A stretch of 64,000 bases of DNA from Coxiella-like endosymbiont (GTDB taxonomy: Bacteria; Pseudomonadota; Gammaproteobacteria; Coxiellales; Coxiellaceae): positions 124,001-188,000 of the forward strand of contig NZ_CP084737.1 in NCBI RefSeq assembly GCF_024730665.1, written 5' to 3'. Below the pieces are notes generated by a model that saw only the letters and a list, made by a program, of their open reading frames with translations, did not search any database and was not told where the DNA came from. Within the stretch, counting starts at the first letter, position 1. Each line of letters starts with the position of its first letter. The translations under genes and the position numbers were made by a program. Below, in pieces: positions 23,822 to 34,179 of the stretch.

Positions 23822-24755
23822 ATGATCGAAAGAAAAATAATAATAATCAGTAATATTCTGAAAAAATTAATAAAATTTTCCTCACTTGCATTGATCAGTT
23901 TGATTGGTGTTAGTTTGGTGGGTTGCCATTCTATGATGGCAGGGATGTTAAACCCTGAAGGAATAGTTTCAGCTGAAGAGAAAAAATTTTTTTGATTCAT
24001 TAGCATTAATGTTGATCGTCGTAATCCCTGTTTTTATTATGAGTTTTACTTTTATTTTGCACTATCGTGCTGGGAAAAGCACAATAGATTACCGCCCAAA
24101 TTGGGGGCGCAGTGTCCTTTTAGAAGTTATTTGGTGGGGTATTCCTTGTGCAATCATCCTCATCCTAGGAATTATGACGTGGGCCATGACGCACAAACTT
24201 GATCCTTATCGTAGATTAGATGTTCCGGGAAAACATATGCTGATTCAGGTAGTTGCATTACCGTGGAAGTGGCTTTTTATCTATCCAAAACAAAATATTG
24301 CCACCGTTAATTACCTTGAAATTGCAAAAGGCCAACAAGTTGAATTTTGGTTGACTAATGATAATGTACCAATGAGTGCTTTCTTTGTTCCACAATTAGG
24401 TAGCCAAATTTACACTATGGCAGGCATGCGAACCCGATTGCATTTGGTGGCTAAAAAAGATGGCACTTATACAGGGCTTGATAGTCAGTTTAACGGTGAC
24501 GGGTTTTCCGATATGTGCTTTACGGTGAAAGTAGTTGAGCAGAATGAGTTGCGGGATTGGTTTGCGGAAATTAAGAGATCAAAACAATCATTAACAGTTC
24601 CTGTTTATGAGAATCTTATTCAACCTTCTGTCAACGAGTCTGTGCATTATTATTCAGTAGTGATTCCTCGATTGTTTTCGAAAATAATAATGAAGTATAA
24701 GCAGACCACAGGTATTATGCCCATACAGTGGGAACATAGGTTGCCAGGATGTTGA
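23822..24755 (+). pseudogene. cyoA: Cytochrome bo3 quinol oxidase subunit II, one frameshift
   Basis: CyoA is the membrane-anchored subunit II of the terminal quinol oxidase. ATG 23822 starts a signal sequence ending in the lipobox LVGC. After AEEKKFF the frame meets a stop because a T7 run (23987-23993) has one T too many; with six T the protein continues DSLALMLIVVIPVFIMSF. The downstream frame holds the second membrane helix and the cupredoxin domain (WKWLFIYPKQNIATVNYLEI, MSAFFVPQLGSQIYTMAGM, GDGFSDMCFTVKVV). As in quinol oxidases there is no CuA site. This is one of the few insertion-type lesions. cyoB begins 35 bases later. The catalytic subunit genes are intact, so a dead cyoA would be surprising. 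Confidence 0.92.
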
Positions 24756-24790
24756 TATTTTAACTATTAGAGATTAAAAAAGGATCAAAG

Positions 24791-26797
24791 ATGTTAGAAA
24801 AACTTATTTTTGGTAAATTATCGCTCACTGCAATCCCAATTCATACCCCAATTATCATGGGTGCCGGTGTTTTTATGGTGTTAGCTTTCGTTGGTGCGAT
24901 GGCTGTTATCACTGTTACCAAAAAATGGTCTTATATTTGGCATGAATGGATAACTTCCGTAGACCATAAAAAGATCGGTATTATGTATGTGCTTTTAGCT
25001 GGTGTGATGCTGTTACGTGGTTTTTCAGATGTAGTATTGATGCGCTCTCAGCAAGCTATTGCGGCTGGTACTCATATGGGTTATTTGCCTCCTGAACATT
25101 ATGACCAGATTTTTACAGCACATGGCGTTATTATGATTTTCTTTGTAGCCATGCCAATGGTATTTGGTCTTGCCAATATCGCATTGCCATTAATGATTGG
25201 CGCAAGAGATGTTGCGTTCCCTTATATTAATTCTTTTAGCTTTTGGATGACTTTTGTGGGAGCTATGCTCTGTAATGTTTCTTTAGTTATAGGCGATTTT
25301 GCAGCAACGGGTTGGTTAGCTTATCCACCATTGTCTGAATTGTATTATAGTCCGACTGTTGGAGTAGATTATTTTATTTGGTCGTTGCAAATTGCAGGAA
25401 TAGGAAGCCTTTTAGGTGGTATTAACTTCATTGTCACTGTCTTTAAAATGCGTTGTCCTGGAATGACTTTCATGAAAATGCCAATTTTTGTTTGGACTAC
25501 TTTTAGTTCAATGGTTTTGATTGCCTTAGCGTTTCCGATTTTAACGGTTGCGTTAGCATTATTAGCGTTAGATCGTCTACTAGGAATGCACTTTTTTAGC
25601 CAATTCGCTGGCGGCAATATGATGATGTATATTAATCTAATTTGGGCTTGGGGTCATCCAGAAGTTTACATCTTGATCTTACCTGCATTTGGGATTTTTT
25701 CTGAAGTCGTGGCTACTTTCAGTCAAAAGAAATTATTTGGTTATGGAACAATGGTATACGCTACTTTGGTCATTACTTTTTTGTCTTTTATCGTATGGGT
25801 TCACCACTTTTTCACGATGGGTAGCGGGGCGGATGTTAATGCCTTTTTTGGTATTGCTACGATGATCATCGCCATACCCACTGGGGTGAAAATCTTTAAT
25901 TGGCTGTTTACCATGTATAAAGGTCAAATTATCATGCGAACACCTATGTTATGGGTATTTGCGTTCTTTATTACCTTTACTATCGGTGGTGTGGCCGGCG
26001 TTTTGATGTCTGTGCCTCCAGTTGATTTTCAAGTCCATAATAGTCTTTTTCTGGTTGCTCATTTTCATAATGTGATTATTGGCGGCGTGCTCTTTGGATT
26101 TTTTTCAGGGCTAATTTATTGGTTCCCTAAAACCTTCGGTTTTTGCTTGGATGAACGGTTAGGTAAGTGGTCTTTCGTTTTTTGGGTAGCAGGGTTTTAT
26201 GCTGCCTTTATGCCGCTTTATCTTTTAGGACTCATGGGTGTTATGCGACGACTCAATCATTACACTGACGTCAGTTTGCAGCCTTATTTTATTGTAGCCG
26301 CACTTGGTGCAGCATTAATTATGGTTGGAATCATATTACAAATCATTCAGATTATTATAAGTATCAAAAATCGTGACGAATTGCGAGATAATACTGGTGA
26401 TCCGTGGAATGCCAGAACGTTGGAATGGTCTGTTTCTTCACCAGCGCCTTTATATAATTTCTCCTTCATTCCTAAGGTCGAAGAGCAAGATCAATTTTGG
26501 GCAGACAAAGAAAAAGCAAAAAAAGAAGAACGCTCATGGAGAGTTAATCCAAAACAGGTTCAATACAAAGATATTCATATGCCGAAAAATACCCCATCAG
26601 GCTTCGTCATTGCCATGTTTTCTGGGGTTTTTGGATTTGCTATTGTGTGGTATATGTGGATTCCTGCGATTATTGGTATCGTTGGTATTATTGCTACGAT
26701 AGTTGCGCGGACGTTTAATCGGGATACGAATTACTACGTCAAAGCCGAAACAGTAAAACAAACCGAGTTACATCATTACAAGGAAGCATTATCATGA
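24791..26797 (+). CDS. cyoB: Cytochrome bo3 quinol oxidase subunit I
   Basis: CyoB is the heme-copper subunit that reduces oxygen to water and pumps protons. The 668-residue, roughly 15-helix protein has the low-spin heme histidine region [14 protein letters not shown], the CuB histidine and cross-linked tyrosine in [15 protein letters not shown], the paired histidines in WVHHFFTMG, and the heme ligands in [23 protein letters not shown] precedes ATG 24791. It overlaps cyoC by four bases (ATGA), showing translational coupling. Size matches E. coli CyoB (663). Intact. Confidence 0.97.
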   Translation: MLEKLIFGKLSLTAIPIHTPIIMGAGVFMVLAFVGAMAVITVTKKWSYIWHEWITSVDHKKIGIMYVLLAGVMLLRGFSDVVLMRSQQAIAAGTHMGYLPPEHYDQIFTAHGVIMIFFVAMPMVFGLANIALPLMIGARDVAFPYINSFSFWMTFVGAMLCNVSLVIGDFAATGWLAYPPLSELYYSPTVGVDYFIWSLQIAGIGSLLGGINFIVTVFKMRCPGMTFMKMPIFVWTTFSSMVLIALAFPILTVALALLALDRLLGMHFFSQFAGGNMMMYINLIWAWGHPEVYILILPAFGIFSEVVATFSQKKLFGYGTMVYATLVITFLSFIVWVHHFFTMGSGADVNAFFGIATMIIAIPTGVKIFNWLFTMYKGQIIMRTPMLWVFAFFITFTIGGVAGVLMSVPPVDFQVHNSLFLVAHFHNVIIGGVLFGFFSGLIYWFPKTFGFCLDERLGKWSFVFWVAGFYAAFMPLYLLGLMGVMRRLNHYTDVSLQPYFIVAALGAALIMVGIILQIIQIIISIKNRDELRDNTGDPWNARTLEWSVSSPAPLYNFSFIPKVEEQDQFWADKEKAKKEERSWRVNPKQVQYKDIHMPKNTPSGFVIAMFSGVFGFAIVWYMWIPAIIGIVGIIATIVARTFNRDTNYYVKAETVKQTELHHYKEALS

Positions 26798-27396
26798 ACG
26801 CGCATACGTCAGCTACCGATCACTATCATCATTCTGACACGACGACGATGGATGTTTTCGGTTTTTGGCTTTACATTATGACTGACTGTATTTTATTTGC
26901 CTCATTGTTCACCACTTTTGTGGTGTTACACTACCCGGGAGCCGTAGGGCCAGCTTTAAAACCGCTAATCGATCTGTCTTATATACTTTTGGAAACTTTC
27001 TTTTTGTTAGCGAGTAATTTTGCCTATTGTTTAGCTATATTTAGTATTGACAGAAATAAATTGCCTTCCACAATATTCTGGCTCATTTTAACTTTCATTT
27101 TAGGCGCTGTATTCGTGGTTATGGAAGTCAAAGAATTTATCCATTTGAATGCGGATGGGTATAGTTGGGACACCAGTGGTGCTGCTTCCGCTTTTTTTAC
27201 CTTAGTAGGGACTCATGGCTTCCACATTTCGATAGGTCTACTGTGGATATTGATCATGACTATCCAACTATCTATTTTTAAAATCAATATGGACACAGTA
27301 AGACGCATGATTTATCTAGGACTGTTTTGGAATTTCCTCGATATTATCTGGATTTTCATTTTTACAATCGTCTATCTAGTGGGAGCCATTTTATGA
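26794..27396 (+). CDS. cyoC: Cytochrome bo3 quinol oxidase subunit III
   Basis: The 200-residue, five-helix subunit III starts after a His-rich leader ([20 protein letters not shown]), followed by [18 protein letters not shown] and a later [14 protein letters not shown], characteristic of the CyoC/CoxC family. It overlaps cyoB and cyoD by ATGA at each end, so the operon is tightly coupled. Intact. Confidence 0.95.
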   Translation: MNAHTSATDHYHHSDTTTMDVFGFWLYIMTDCILFASLFTTFVVLHYPGAVGPALKPLIDLSYILLETFFLLASNFAYCLAIFSIDRNKLPSTIFWLILTFILGAVFVVMEVKEFIHLNADGYSWDTSGAASAFFTLVGTHGFHISIGLLWILIMTIQLSIFKINMDTVRRMIYLGLFWNFLDIIWIFIFTIVYLVGAIL

Positions 27397-27728
27397 GTGA
27401 AATACTCACCGAAAATATGTACGGTACAGGTAAGAAGAAACTAAGTGTCTACCTCTTAGGAGTGGTTTTGTGTGTCATCTTGACATCAATTTCTTTTCTC
27501 GCGGTTTTGTATTCAAATCTTTCTGTCAGCATGATATTGGCTATCATATTTATCTCTGCCATTTTACAATTTATCGTCCAGGTTGTTTGTTTTTTACGAT
27601 TAAATACCAAGAATGAACAAAGCCGCATGAATCTTATGTCGTTTATATTTATGCTAGTGATTTTGTTCATCCTAATTAGTGCTTCGTTGTGGATTATGTG
27701 GAGCTTGCGCTATTGTATGACGCACTAA
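27393..27728 (+). CDS. cyoD: Cytochrome bo3 quinol oxidase subunit IV
   Basis: The 111-residue protein has a short cytoplasmic start ([20 protein letters not shown]) and three hydrophobic helices, the CyoD pattern; it helps assemble the CuB site of subunit I. I took ATG 27393, which overlaps the cyoC stop, rather than an upstream in-frame start at 27327 lying inside cyoC. cyoE (heme O synthase), the usual fifth gene, does not follow; it may be elsewhere. Confidence 0.93.
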   Translation: MSEILTENMYGTGKKKLSVYLLGVVLCVILTSISFLAVLYSNLSVSMILAIIFISAILQFIVQVVCFLRLNTKNEQSRMNLMSFIFMLVILFILISASLWIMWSLRYCMTH

Positions 27729-27801
27729 CTTCAATAATATTTAGATGTCCCGGCGCGTTGATAGAGAATAAGCCTATCGATATGGTTATACGTTTTAGTA
27801 G

Positions 27802-27878
27802 GCGCCCGTAGCTCAGTTGGATAGAGTATTCGGCTACGAACTGAAAGGTCGGGGGTTCGAATCCCTCCGGGCGCGCCA
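27802..27878 (+). tRNA. tRNA-Arg (anticodon ACG)
   Basis: The acceptor stem GCGCCCG pairs with CGGGCGC; the anticodon loop CTACGAA gives ACG (to be edited to ICG); the T-loop is GGTTCGAATCC; CCA is encoded at 27876-27878. Confidence 0.95.
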
Positions 27879-28650
27879 TTTTCAGCAAGTTATCGTTATT
27901 AGTTACACAGTTTCTCGTCAATGGTTACTGGACAGATACGGCGTATATCTTGTCGAAATCTGATTTGTAAACCTTTTCCCTTGCCTTAATTGATTTTTTC
28001 TCGCAACTAGCTTTCTAAAAATGTATCTTAATGCCTTGGCATATTATTATAATGATTGAGTTTTTAAAAGTATCACTGAGCAGTACTATTATTAAAATTG
28101 ATCGAATTAAATAATTAGTTATAGCTGCATCAGCTATTGCTGTGTGTATAAGACTTTTAGAATTTTAATTAGTGAAGTGTTATATGATGCGCAGTCCGTG
28201 TTAAAACCTAACCGAACTTACTCTTGCTCATTAGTGAATTAACTAAAACACGGCTTATTTAATTTCTTTTTCAAGGTATGAAAAACTAATCAATTTTTAT
28301 GCTCCCATTCTTCATCAGTTATGCTGACACCGAATTCAATTGATGGCGATATTTTTGGTGTTAGTTTTATATTATTGATTAAGTGCCGATTTACTTAATT
28401 TAACTCTTCTTACTGGAAAGGGGATTGAGAGTTTTATCGTATGTAGACTTTTCCCCTCACAGTGGTAAATTTAGTTTGCATGATACATTTTGGTGAAGCG
28501 GTATTGGACGAGTTAACGATTTAAAGTCAACAGTGCGATCAAAGTCCATACACTCACTTAGGAAATGGTTATATGTGGTGATGGTATGGGGTATTAGTAG
28601 GCACTCTTTTCCCCGAGTAGACTATAAAAGCTAGCGTTTCTGCGCGGTCT
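27879..28650. other. Non-coding stretch after tRNA-Arg
   Basis: No coding frame, RNA gene or strong repeat recognised on either strand. cyoE would be the expected gene after cyoD, but no CyoE motif was found. Confidence 0.5.
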
Positions 28651-28809
28651 TTATCTCTCGATAATTTCTACCACATTTAGTGACTGTCGTAAAGCGATCT
28701 CCTGCTTTAAAAACTGTTTGGCTAGAGCGAATAGAATATGCCCACGATACACGATTTCATATTTCTTCTCAGATACTTCTCTGCCTACGGGTAGATCATG
28801 AAGATGCAT
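28651..28809 (-). CDS. Hypothetical 52-residue protein or gene fragment
   Basis: A minus-strand frame from ATG 28809 to TAA 28651 encodes a charged peptide (it opens MHLHDLPVGREVSEKKYEIV, then YRGHILFALAKQFLKQEIAL and a short tail). Amino-acid use looks like real protein, unlike the rest of the gap, and AGGAA lies about eleven bases upstream. It is divergent from the thioesterase gene. I do not recognise it; it may be a remnant of a longer gene. Confidence 0.33.
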   Translation of the reverse strand: MHLHDLPVGREVSEKKYEIVYRGHILFALAKQFLKQEIALRQSLNVVEIIER

Positions 28810-28838
28810 CTTGATATATTTCCTGAGTGAGGTAAAAA

Positions 28839-29366
28839 ATGAAATCTAAACGTATTTCTGAATCAGCGATCCATAATCAGACCTATAAAATTTTTCCGAA
28901 TGATTTAAATTCTAGCGACACTGTGTTTGGAGGATTGGTAATGGCGCTTTTAGATCGCACGGCGCTGGTAGTAGCAGAACGTCACAGTGGGCAAATTTGT
29001 GTAACAGTTTCAGTGGATGCGATGCATTTTTTAGGACCGGCAAGTCGAGGGGATGTTTTATTGATTCGTGCTTCGGTTAATAGAACATGGCGAACATCAA
29101 TGGAAATCGGTGTGAAGGTATTAGCAGAAAATACACGAACGCGAGAAGTCCGTCACATTTTATCGGCGTATTTCACCTTCGTTGCAGTGGATAAAAATCG
29201 AAATCCGGTAGAAGTGCCTCCACTATTGCCAAAAACAAAAGTTGAAATACGACGTTATGAAGAGGCGGAGTATCGTCGTCATAACCGCAAAGTGGAGGCT
29301 GAGGAGCGGCTCAAGAGACGAGCAGAAAATAAAATTCCTAAAATGCTTCCTATAAGCGAGAATTAA
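28839..29366 (+). CDS. Acyl-CoA thioesterase, hotdog fold (YciA-like)
   Basis: Hydrolyses acyl-CoA to free acid and CoA in the cytoplasm. The 175-residue protein has the hotdog pattern [20 protein letters not shown] (the Asp/Gly-rich catalytic loop and central helix), [40 protein letters not shown] and [20 protein letters not shown], followed by a charged helical tail (residues 135-175) typical of this subfamily. GAGGT sits before ATG 28839. It stands alone between gene-free stretches, so its context says little. Substrate range cannot be told from sequence. Confidence 0.87.
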   Translation: MKSKRISESAIHNQTYKIFPNDLNSSDTVFGGLVMALLDRTALVVAERHSGQICVTVSVDAMHFLGPASRGDVLLIRASVNRTWRTSMEIGVKVLAENTRTREVRHILSAYFTFVAVDKNRNPVEVPPLLPKTKVEIRRYEEAEYRRHNRKVEAEERLKRRAENKIPKMLPISEN

Positions 29367-29852
29367 GATGAAATCTTTCTTCTCTTTTTCAAGAGTTTCT
29401 GGAGTTTTTCAATGGTTATAAAGATTTTATTATACTAACAGACAAAAATTATTCCCAAGCACAGAAATTATTTTTTAAAATAGACCTTAGAATTTAACAG
29501 GTCATCATCAGGCTTTTTTAAAAAATATTTGCAACCCGAGAGAGGGGTAATAACTGTTTTTGGTTTTTCACGCTCTCGGTGACTATTATTCGTAAACTAG
29601 TAAACTCAGGCGGAAATACCAATTTTTATTTGCTATCTGCTACATGTTCAATTTTTTGACTATCTTGACAAATATATTGAAATATGATATGTGGACCCGA
29701 GGGTGGAGTCCTGGACAAATAACTACTTCTTTAAAGAAGTAATAGAGTAGCACTTTAGGTTTTAGTAACAGAAGTGGGGCTCATTGTGATTGTCTGCCCC
29801 CATGATGACGTCTCCTATTTTTTCGTCTAGTACGTGAACGTAGAGTACCTGC
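29367..29852. other. Non-coding stretch between convergent genes
   Basis: No gene recognised. CCGAGAG (29536-29542) and CTCTCGG (29573-29579) could form a weak stem between the thioesterase and lssY-like genes, which converge here; no clean T-tail is present. Confidence 0.45.
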
Positions 29853-31900
29853 CTATCCTTCTTCTCGAGCTCGGATAATCAATATTGTTCCATCCCAGTT
29901 AAGAGGGCGCTTCTTTTGAGGCTCTTGATGATTCTGAAGTGTAACTTTTTCCCATTGGTAGCCTTCTGAAAGTTCGTGGACAAACTGATCGATGCCTCCA
30001 CCGTTGACTGGTGTAATTTCATTAGGTCGGTAAAGTGAAATTAAGTGTTTTGTGGCAATGTGATAGTTGACCGAACCTACCCAGAGCGGTAAAACACTGT
30101 CATTAAAAACAGCGCCTGATTCCCATAAACGTAGTTCAATAATGGTAGTTTTCTTAGGAAGATGTTTTATCATAAACAACACTGGCGGTTTTCCGCGATA
30201 AAGCCATGGAAAAAGTGGAAAGTGATGCTCCGGTCTATAGCTCGCAAAACGGCCAAGGACACTGGTTACGTTTGTTTTATTGTGGATAGTTTTCCATCCA
30301 TGTTGTTCAAGAGTTTGCTCGATATTATTTAATCCCGTGACCCATTGAATGTTAAAGGGCTGAACAAGATGTCCGAAACGATTCATTCGGTAAAGCGGAA
30401 TATAACGGATTGGATGTTCCCACCATTGATTCGAGTGTAATTGTCGAATTGGCCAGAGTGGAGAATATTGATGAAGAGCTGTGTGAAATTTTGCTTTCGT
30501 GAAACTCATCCATGGTAGCGTGATGGCAATAATCAAATAAACAAGCCATTTGAAGTTGCTAAAGGGTTTAGAAGGGTATCGTCGGTAAGCAATAATGACA
30601 AGCAACAAAATAGTTAATCCAATAAAAAGACTTGCTAATATATCTTCCAACCAGTGAATACCTAAATACAAACGTGAATATCCAATTAAAATAATTAAAA
30701 CGCTCGATAATGTGTAAGGAATCCATTGCCATTTTTTGGATAATGATTGTGCGGTTAAAAATGCGATAAAACCTAAGATAGTGACACTGAAACCCATATG
30801 GCCGCTAGGGAATGAAGAGGATCGATCAATAGCTAGCACGGGTGCGGGTCTAGGAGAGTATACGAATGTTTTTAGAAAATAGAAGATAGCACCGGTTAAT
30901 AGTGCAATTGCTAGTAAATGAAAAGCAGATCGCCATTGTTTTTTAATTGCTAAAGCGATAACTATTAGTAAACTAATACCCATCATAACTACTTTGTCAC
31001 CAAACATGGTTATCACCACAAAAAATTTATCAATTTTTGTCGATCGCAGACTTTGTAAAAAATGAAAGAAAGGTTCGTTCAAGCTAGTATTGGGGCCCAA
31101 CGTAATAGTGATGATTAATAATATTGAAAACGTAATAAAAAATAAAAATGCTAACAATGCCATCGTCAATTGATGATGATCTGCAGGAGTACGATGGTTA
31201 GTGATTACACGTAATAAAAAACGGGAAGAATGGTGGTGATAAAGCCAACCCCATAGACGGTCAATCCAGTGATTGATCATTGTCGCTAGGAAAGAAAAAG
31301 ATCGTTGAACGATCCAAAATAAAAGCCAGAGCAAGACGATAATACCAAAACCAATTAATATAAATTTCGTTGTGGCACCCCGTGGTAATTCAAGAGAAGC
31401 AGCGCCAATTAAGACGCCGGGCAACAAGTAAGCAATCGCCCAAAGAATTGCAGAGAGAATTGCTGCAATGAAAAAACGAAACCAGCTCATTTTTAATAAT
31501 CCAGCGATTAAAGGAACGGAGCTTCGTACTGGTCCTACAAAACGCCCGATTAAAATACTTTTTCCGCCGTGTTTTCTAAAAAATCTTCACCAAGTGCAAG
31601 CCATTGAGGATACCTTTTAAAAGGCCACATAATACGTAAACGCTCATTGTAATATTTTCCAATAAAAAAGCCGACGGTATCGCCTACTAATGCACCCAGA
31701 GAAACCCACAAAATAGTAGTATCTAAGGCAATCACACCCCGCCCAACCAAAATGCCGATAATAGACATGGTGACGGAGCTAGGAATAATAGTGCCGATGA
31801 GAGGTAGTGACTCTGCAAAAGCGATAATACAGGCAAATGTCACGCCCATATATGATATTTGTGAATAATGGTCTACGATCGTTAAGTAATGTTCTATCAT
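29853..31900 (-). pseudogene. DedA-PAP2-LssY_C fusion membrane protein, one frameshift
   Basis: One long membrane protein carries three parts: a DedA/VTT domain (AESLPLIGTIIPSSVTMSII, GALVGDTVGFFIGKYYNERL, then after the break GRFVGPVRSSVPLIAG), a PAP2 phosphatase with all three signatures (KTFVYSPRP, FPSGHMGF, SRLYLGIHWLED), and a C-terminal LssY-type domain (NIQWVTGLNNIEQTLEQHGW). The same arrangement is known in Legionella LssY-like proteins. Expected activity is dephosphorylation of lipid phosphates such as undecaprenyl pyrophosphate, with DedA lipid transport. The frame breaks in the DedA part at a run of six (A6 on the plus strand, 31578-31583); one more restores DFFRKHGGKSILIGRFVGPV. 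Total about 680 residues. The PAP2 part alone could be made from an internal ATG at 31490. Confidence 0.8.
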
Positions 31901-31947
31901 CAGGCTCTAGTTACCCATTTGTCCTATGCCATTTTCACAGGATGCCT

Positions 31948-32906
31948 TTATGAAACTCTTTTCCCTTGTGCCTGTAGATCTGCATGATAAGAAGAACGCA
32001 CTAAAGGACCGCTGGAGACGCTACTAAATCCCAATTTTTTTGCCAATTCACCTAATTCTTGAAATTCTTGAGGAGTGATATAACGATTTACTGACATATG
32101 GTAACGAGTAGGTTGTAAATATTGTCCAAGCGTCAGCATATCGACTTCATGACTTCGAAGATCCTGCATAACTTCTTCTACTTCCTCACGGGTTTCACCT
32201 AATCCCAGCATCATACCAGATTTTATCGGAATTTCGGGGAAGCGTTTTTTAAATGTTTGGAGCAAAGTAAGTGACCATTGATAATCTGCCCCCGGTCGTG
32301 CTTGTTTGTATAAGCGCGAGGTAGTTTCAATGTTGTGATCGAAAACATCTGGTAAAGCCGTAGCGAGCGTATCTAACGCTTTTTCCATGCGGCCACGAAA
32401 ATCAGGCACTAATATTTCAATTTTCGTATCAGGATTTTTTTACGTACAGCGTTAATACATTGAGTATAATGCAGAGCACCACCATCTCGTAAATCATCTC
32501 GATCTACGGATGTAATGACGACGTATTTTAATGCCATGATGTTAACAGTATTCGCAAGATTGATCGGTTCTTCAGGATCTAGAGGAGCGGGACGACCATG
32601 GCCTACGTCGCAAAAACTGCAACGACGGGTGCATTTATCACCCATAATCATGAAAGTTGCAGCACCGTGTTCAAAACATTCATTTAAATTAGGGCAAGAC
32701 GCTTCTTCACAAACGGTGACTAACTGATTTTCTCGCAGCAGTTTTTTCAATTGACTAACTTTATTATCAGTCGATAACCGAATGCGAATCCAGTCTGGCT
32801 TTCGGAGTGGTGTATCGGTTGTTTCAACTTTAATGGGAATACGTGAAAGTTTCTCTTTGCCAAGAGCCTTTTTTGTAGGATCATAGGATTGTTCTTTGCT
32901 GACCAT
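31948..32906 (-). pseudogene. lipA: Lipoyl synthase, one frameshift
   Basis: LipA is the radical SAM enzyme that inserts sulfurs into octanoyl groups on lipoyl domains. The first frame carries the auxiliary cluster motif [12 protein letters not shown] and the radical SAM motif [10 protein letters not shown]. The second carries [14 protein letters not shown] and [15 protein letters not shown], normal LipA sequence. The frames meet at a run of seven (T7 on the plus strand, 32435-32441); one more base gives [20 protein letters not shown] and a protein of about 318 residues. lipB lies upstream and overlaps its start by 26 bases. The lesion is late enough that the clusters are encoded but the core barrel is not completed. 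Confidence 0.92.
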
Positions 32907-33549
32907 TGAAAGACTCCATTTTTATGAGAGGGCGATTATACCCGAAATTCTTTAAGATGGGTGAGATAATTGTTTGTTTGACGGTAGATACCTCAATCTT
33001 TTTTACAAAATCTCGCACTTGCGTTATTGTTAGCCCTTTGAATCCACAGGGATTGATATAAGAAAATGGCGTTAAATCCATAGCAATATTAAAAGCTAAT
33101 CCATGATAGCTCAGACCTTTGCGTACACGAAGGCCAATAGAGCAAATCTTCGCTTCCCCTACATAAACCCCTGGTGCTTCTTCCTTTCCTGCAGCTGCAA
33201 TGCCCAACTGTTGAAGAAATGCAATGATGGCGTTTTCAATTACTCGCACAAATGTGCGTGTGTTTAAACTAAGTCGGTTAAGATCACATAACAAATAAGC
33301 TATGAGCTGACCAGGTCCATGGTAAGTAATTTGGCCGCCGCGATCGGTTTGGATAAGCGGAATCTCATGTAGATTCAGCACATGTTCAGGCTTGCCAGCA
33401 AGTCCTTGCGTAAAAACAGGTAAATGCTCGAGTAACCAAATTTCATCAACGGTACCGGATTGTCTGGAAGCAGTAAATTTTTGCATGGCTTCCAACAGTG
33501 GTTGATAAGGAATGAGACTGTCAAATTGTCGAATAATCACGTCGTTCAT
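32881..33549 (-). CDS. lipB: Octanoyl-(acyl-carrier-protein)--protein octanoyltransferase
   Basis: LipB moves octanoate from ACP to lipoyl domains, the substrate then acted on by LipA. It has the family signature [19 protein letters not shown], the catalytic lysine region [14 protein letters not shown] followed by [12 protein letters not shown], and the catalytic cysteine in [14 protein letters not shown] chose ATG 33549 ([12 protein letters not shown]), about 222 residues; an upstream in-frame ATG at 33597 would add 16 hydrophobic residues not expected in the family. It follows the ybeD relic, in the order dacA-ybeD-lipB-lipA. Intact. Confidence 0.93.
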   Translation of the reverse strand: MNDVIIRQFDSLIPYQPLLEAMQKFTASRQSGTVDEIWLLEHLPVFTQGLAGKPEHVLNLHEIPLIQTDRGGQITYHGPGQLIAYLLCDLNRLSLNTRTFVRVIENAIIAFLQQLGIAAAGKEEAPGVYVGEAKICSIGLRVRKGLSYHGLAFNIAMDLTPFSYINPCGFKGLTITQVRDFVKKIEVSTVKQTIISPILKNFGYNRPLIKMESFNGQQRTIL

Positions 33550-33899
33550 AATGATAGCATTAATTCTACTGAGGATGAGGTTAATAGGCCAGGTCATAAG
33601 TAAGTGTAATGCAATTAAATAATCAGATATAGGAAGAGGGCATGTACTCCGCAGCGAGTCACTGTGGTCAAGACATCATGATTCAGAGAAGCAAAGTAGC
33701 AAAACCAGGCGTATTTTGCTGCATCCCAATGATATCGAAGATATATCTTCCTACATAAGGTAGCACAAACGTGGCAGAGAGAAAGGCCTCTTAAAAAACG
33801 TGATTCAGTTAAATTAAACATATAATTAGTTAATAATCAGAAAACGTAAGTCGGGTGATAATGAGTTGATAAAAGAAATCTATAATTCCAAGGAAATTT

Positions 33900-34179
33900 C
33901 GGGTATTAAAGATAGTGAGCACGATGATATCCTGATGAGTAAAGATAAATTTAATCAGGTGGCCAAAGGTTATAAAAACGTACCTATCTGACATCCATAA
34001 AAAATTTGAAGATCATATTTTTCGCAATAAACAGGAAAAATCTCAATTTAATCATTTTTTATCCTCGCAAAATTTAGAAATACCGATTTGAATACTTTGT
34101 TGGCATATCCAACAACTTTAATTGAAATCTAATCGTTGAAATCACAAGGAAATTCAATGAGTGTTAAATCGCCCTTCAT
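33900..34179 (-). pseudogene. ybeD: ybeD (DUF493 family) relic
   Basis: The start survives: an ATG at 34179 overlaps the dacA stop by four bases and reads MKGDLTLIEFPCDF, the DUF493 opening (LxEFPCDFPIKVxG). After a short insertion with a TAG comes ISIKVVGYANKVFKSVFLNF, continuing the family pattern. Further on there are stops and shifts, and a segment near 33990 (RYVFITFG) may be the later beta-strand. The position between dacA and lipB is exactly that of ybeD. The intact protein is a small ferredoxin-like-fold protein of uncertain function. The downstream edge is approximate; 33550-33900 shows nothing else. Confidence 0.68.

Noticed and set aside
33615-33821. Minus-strand 68-codon frame upstream of lipB
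   Set aside because: Cys-rich random-looking translation without start signals.
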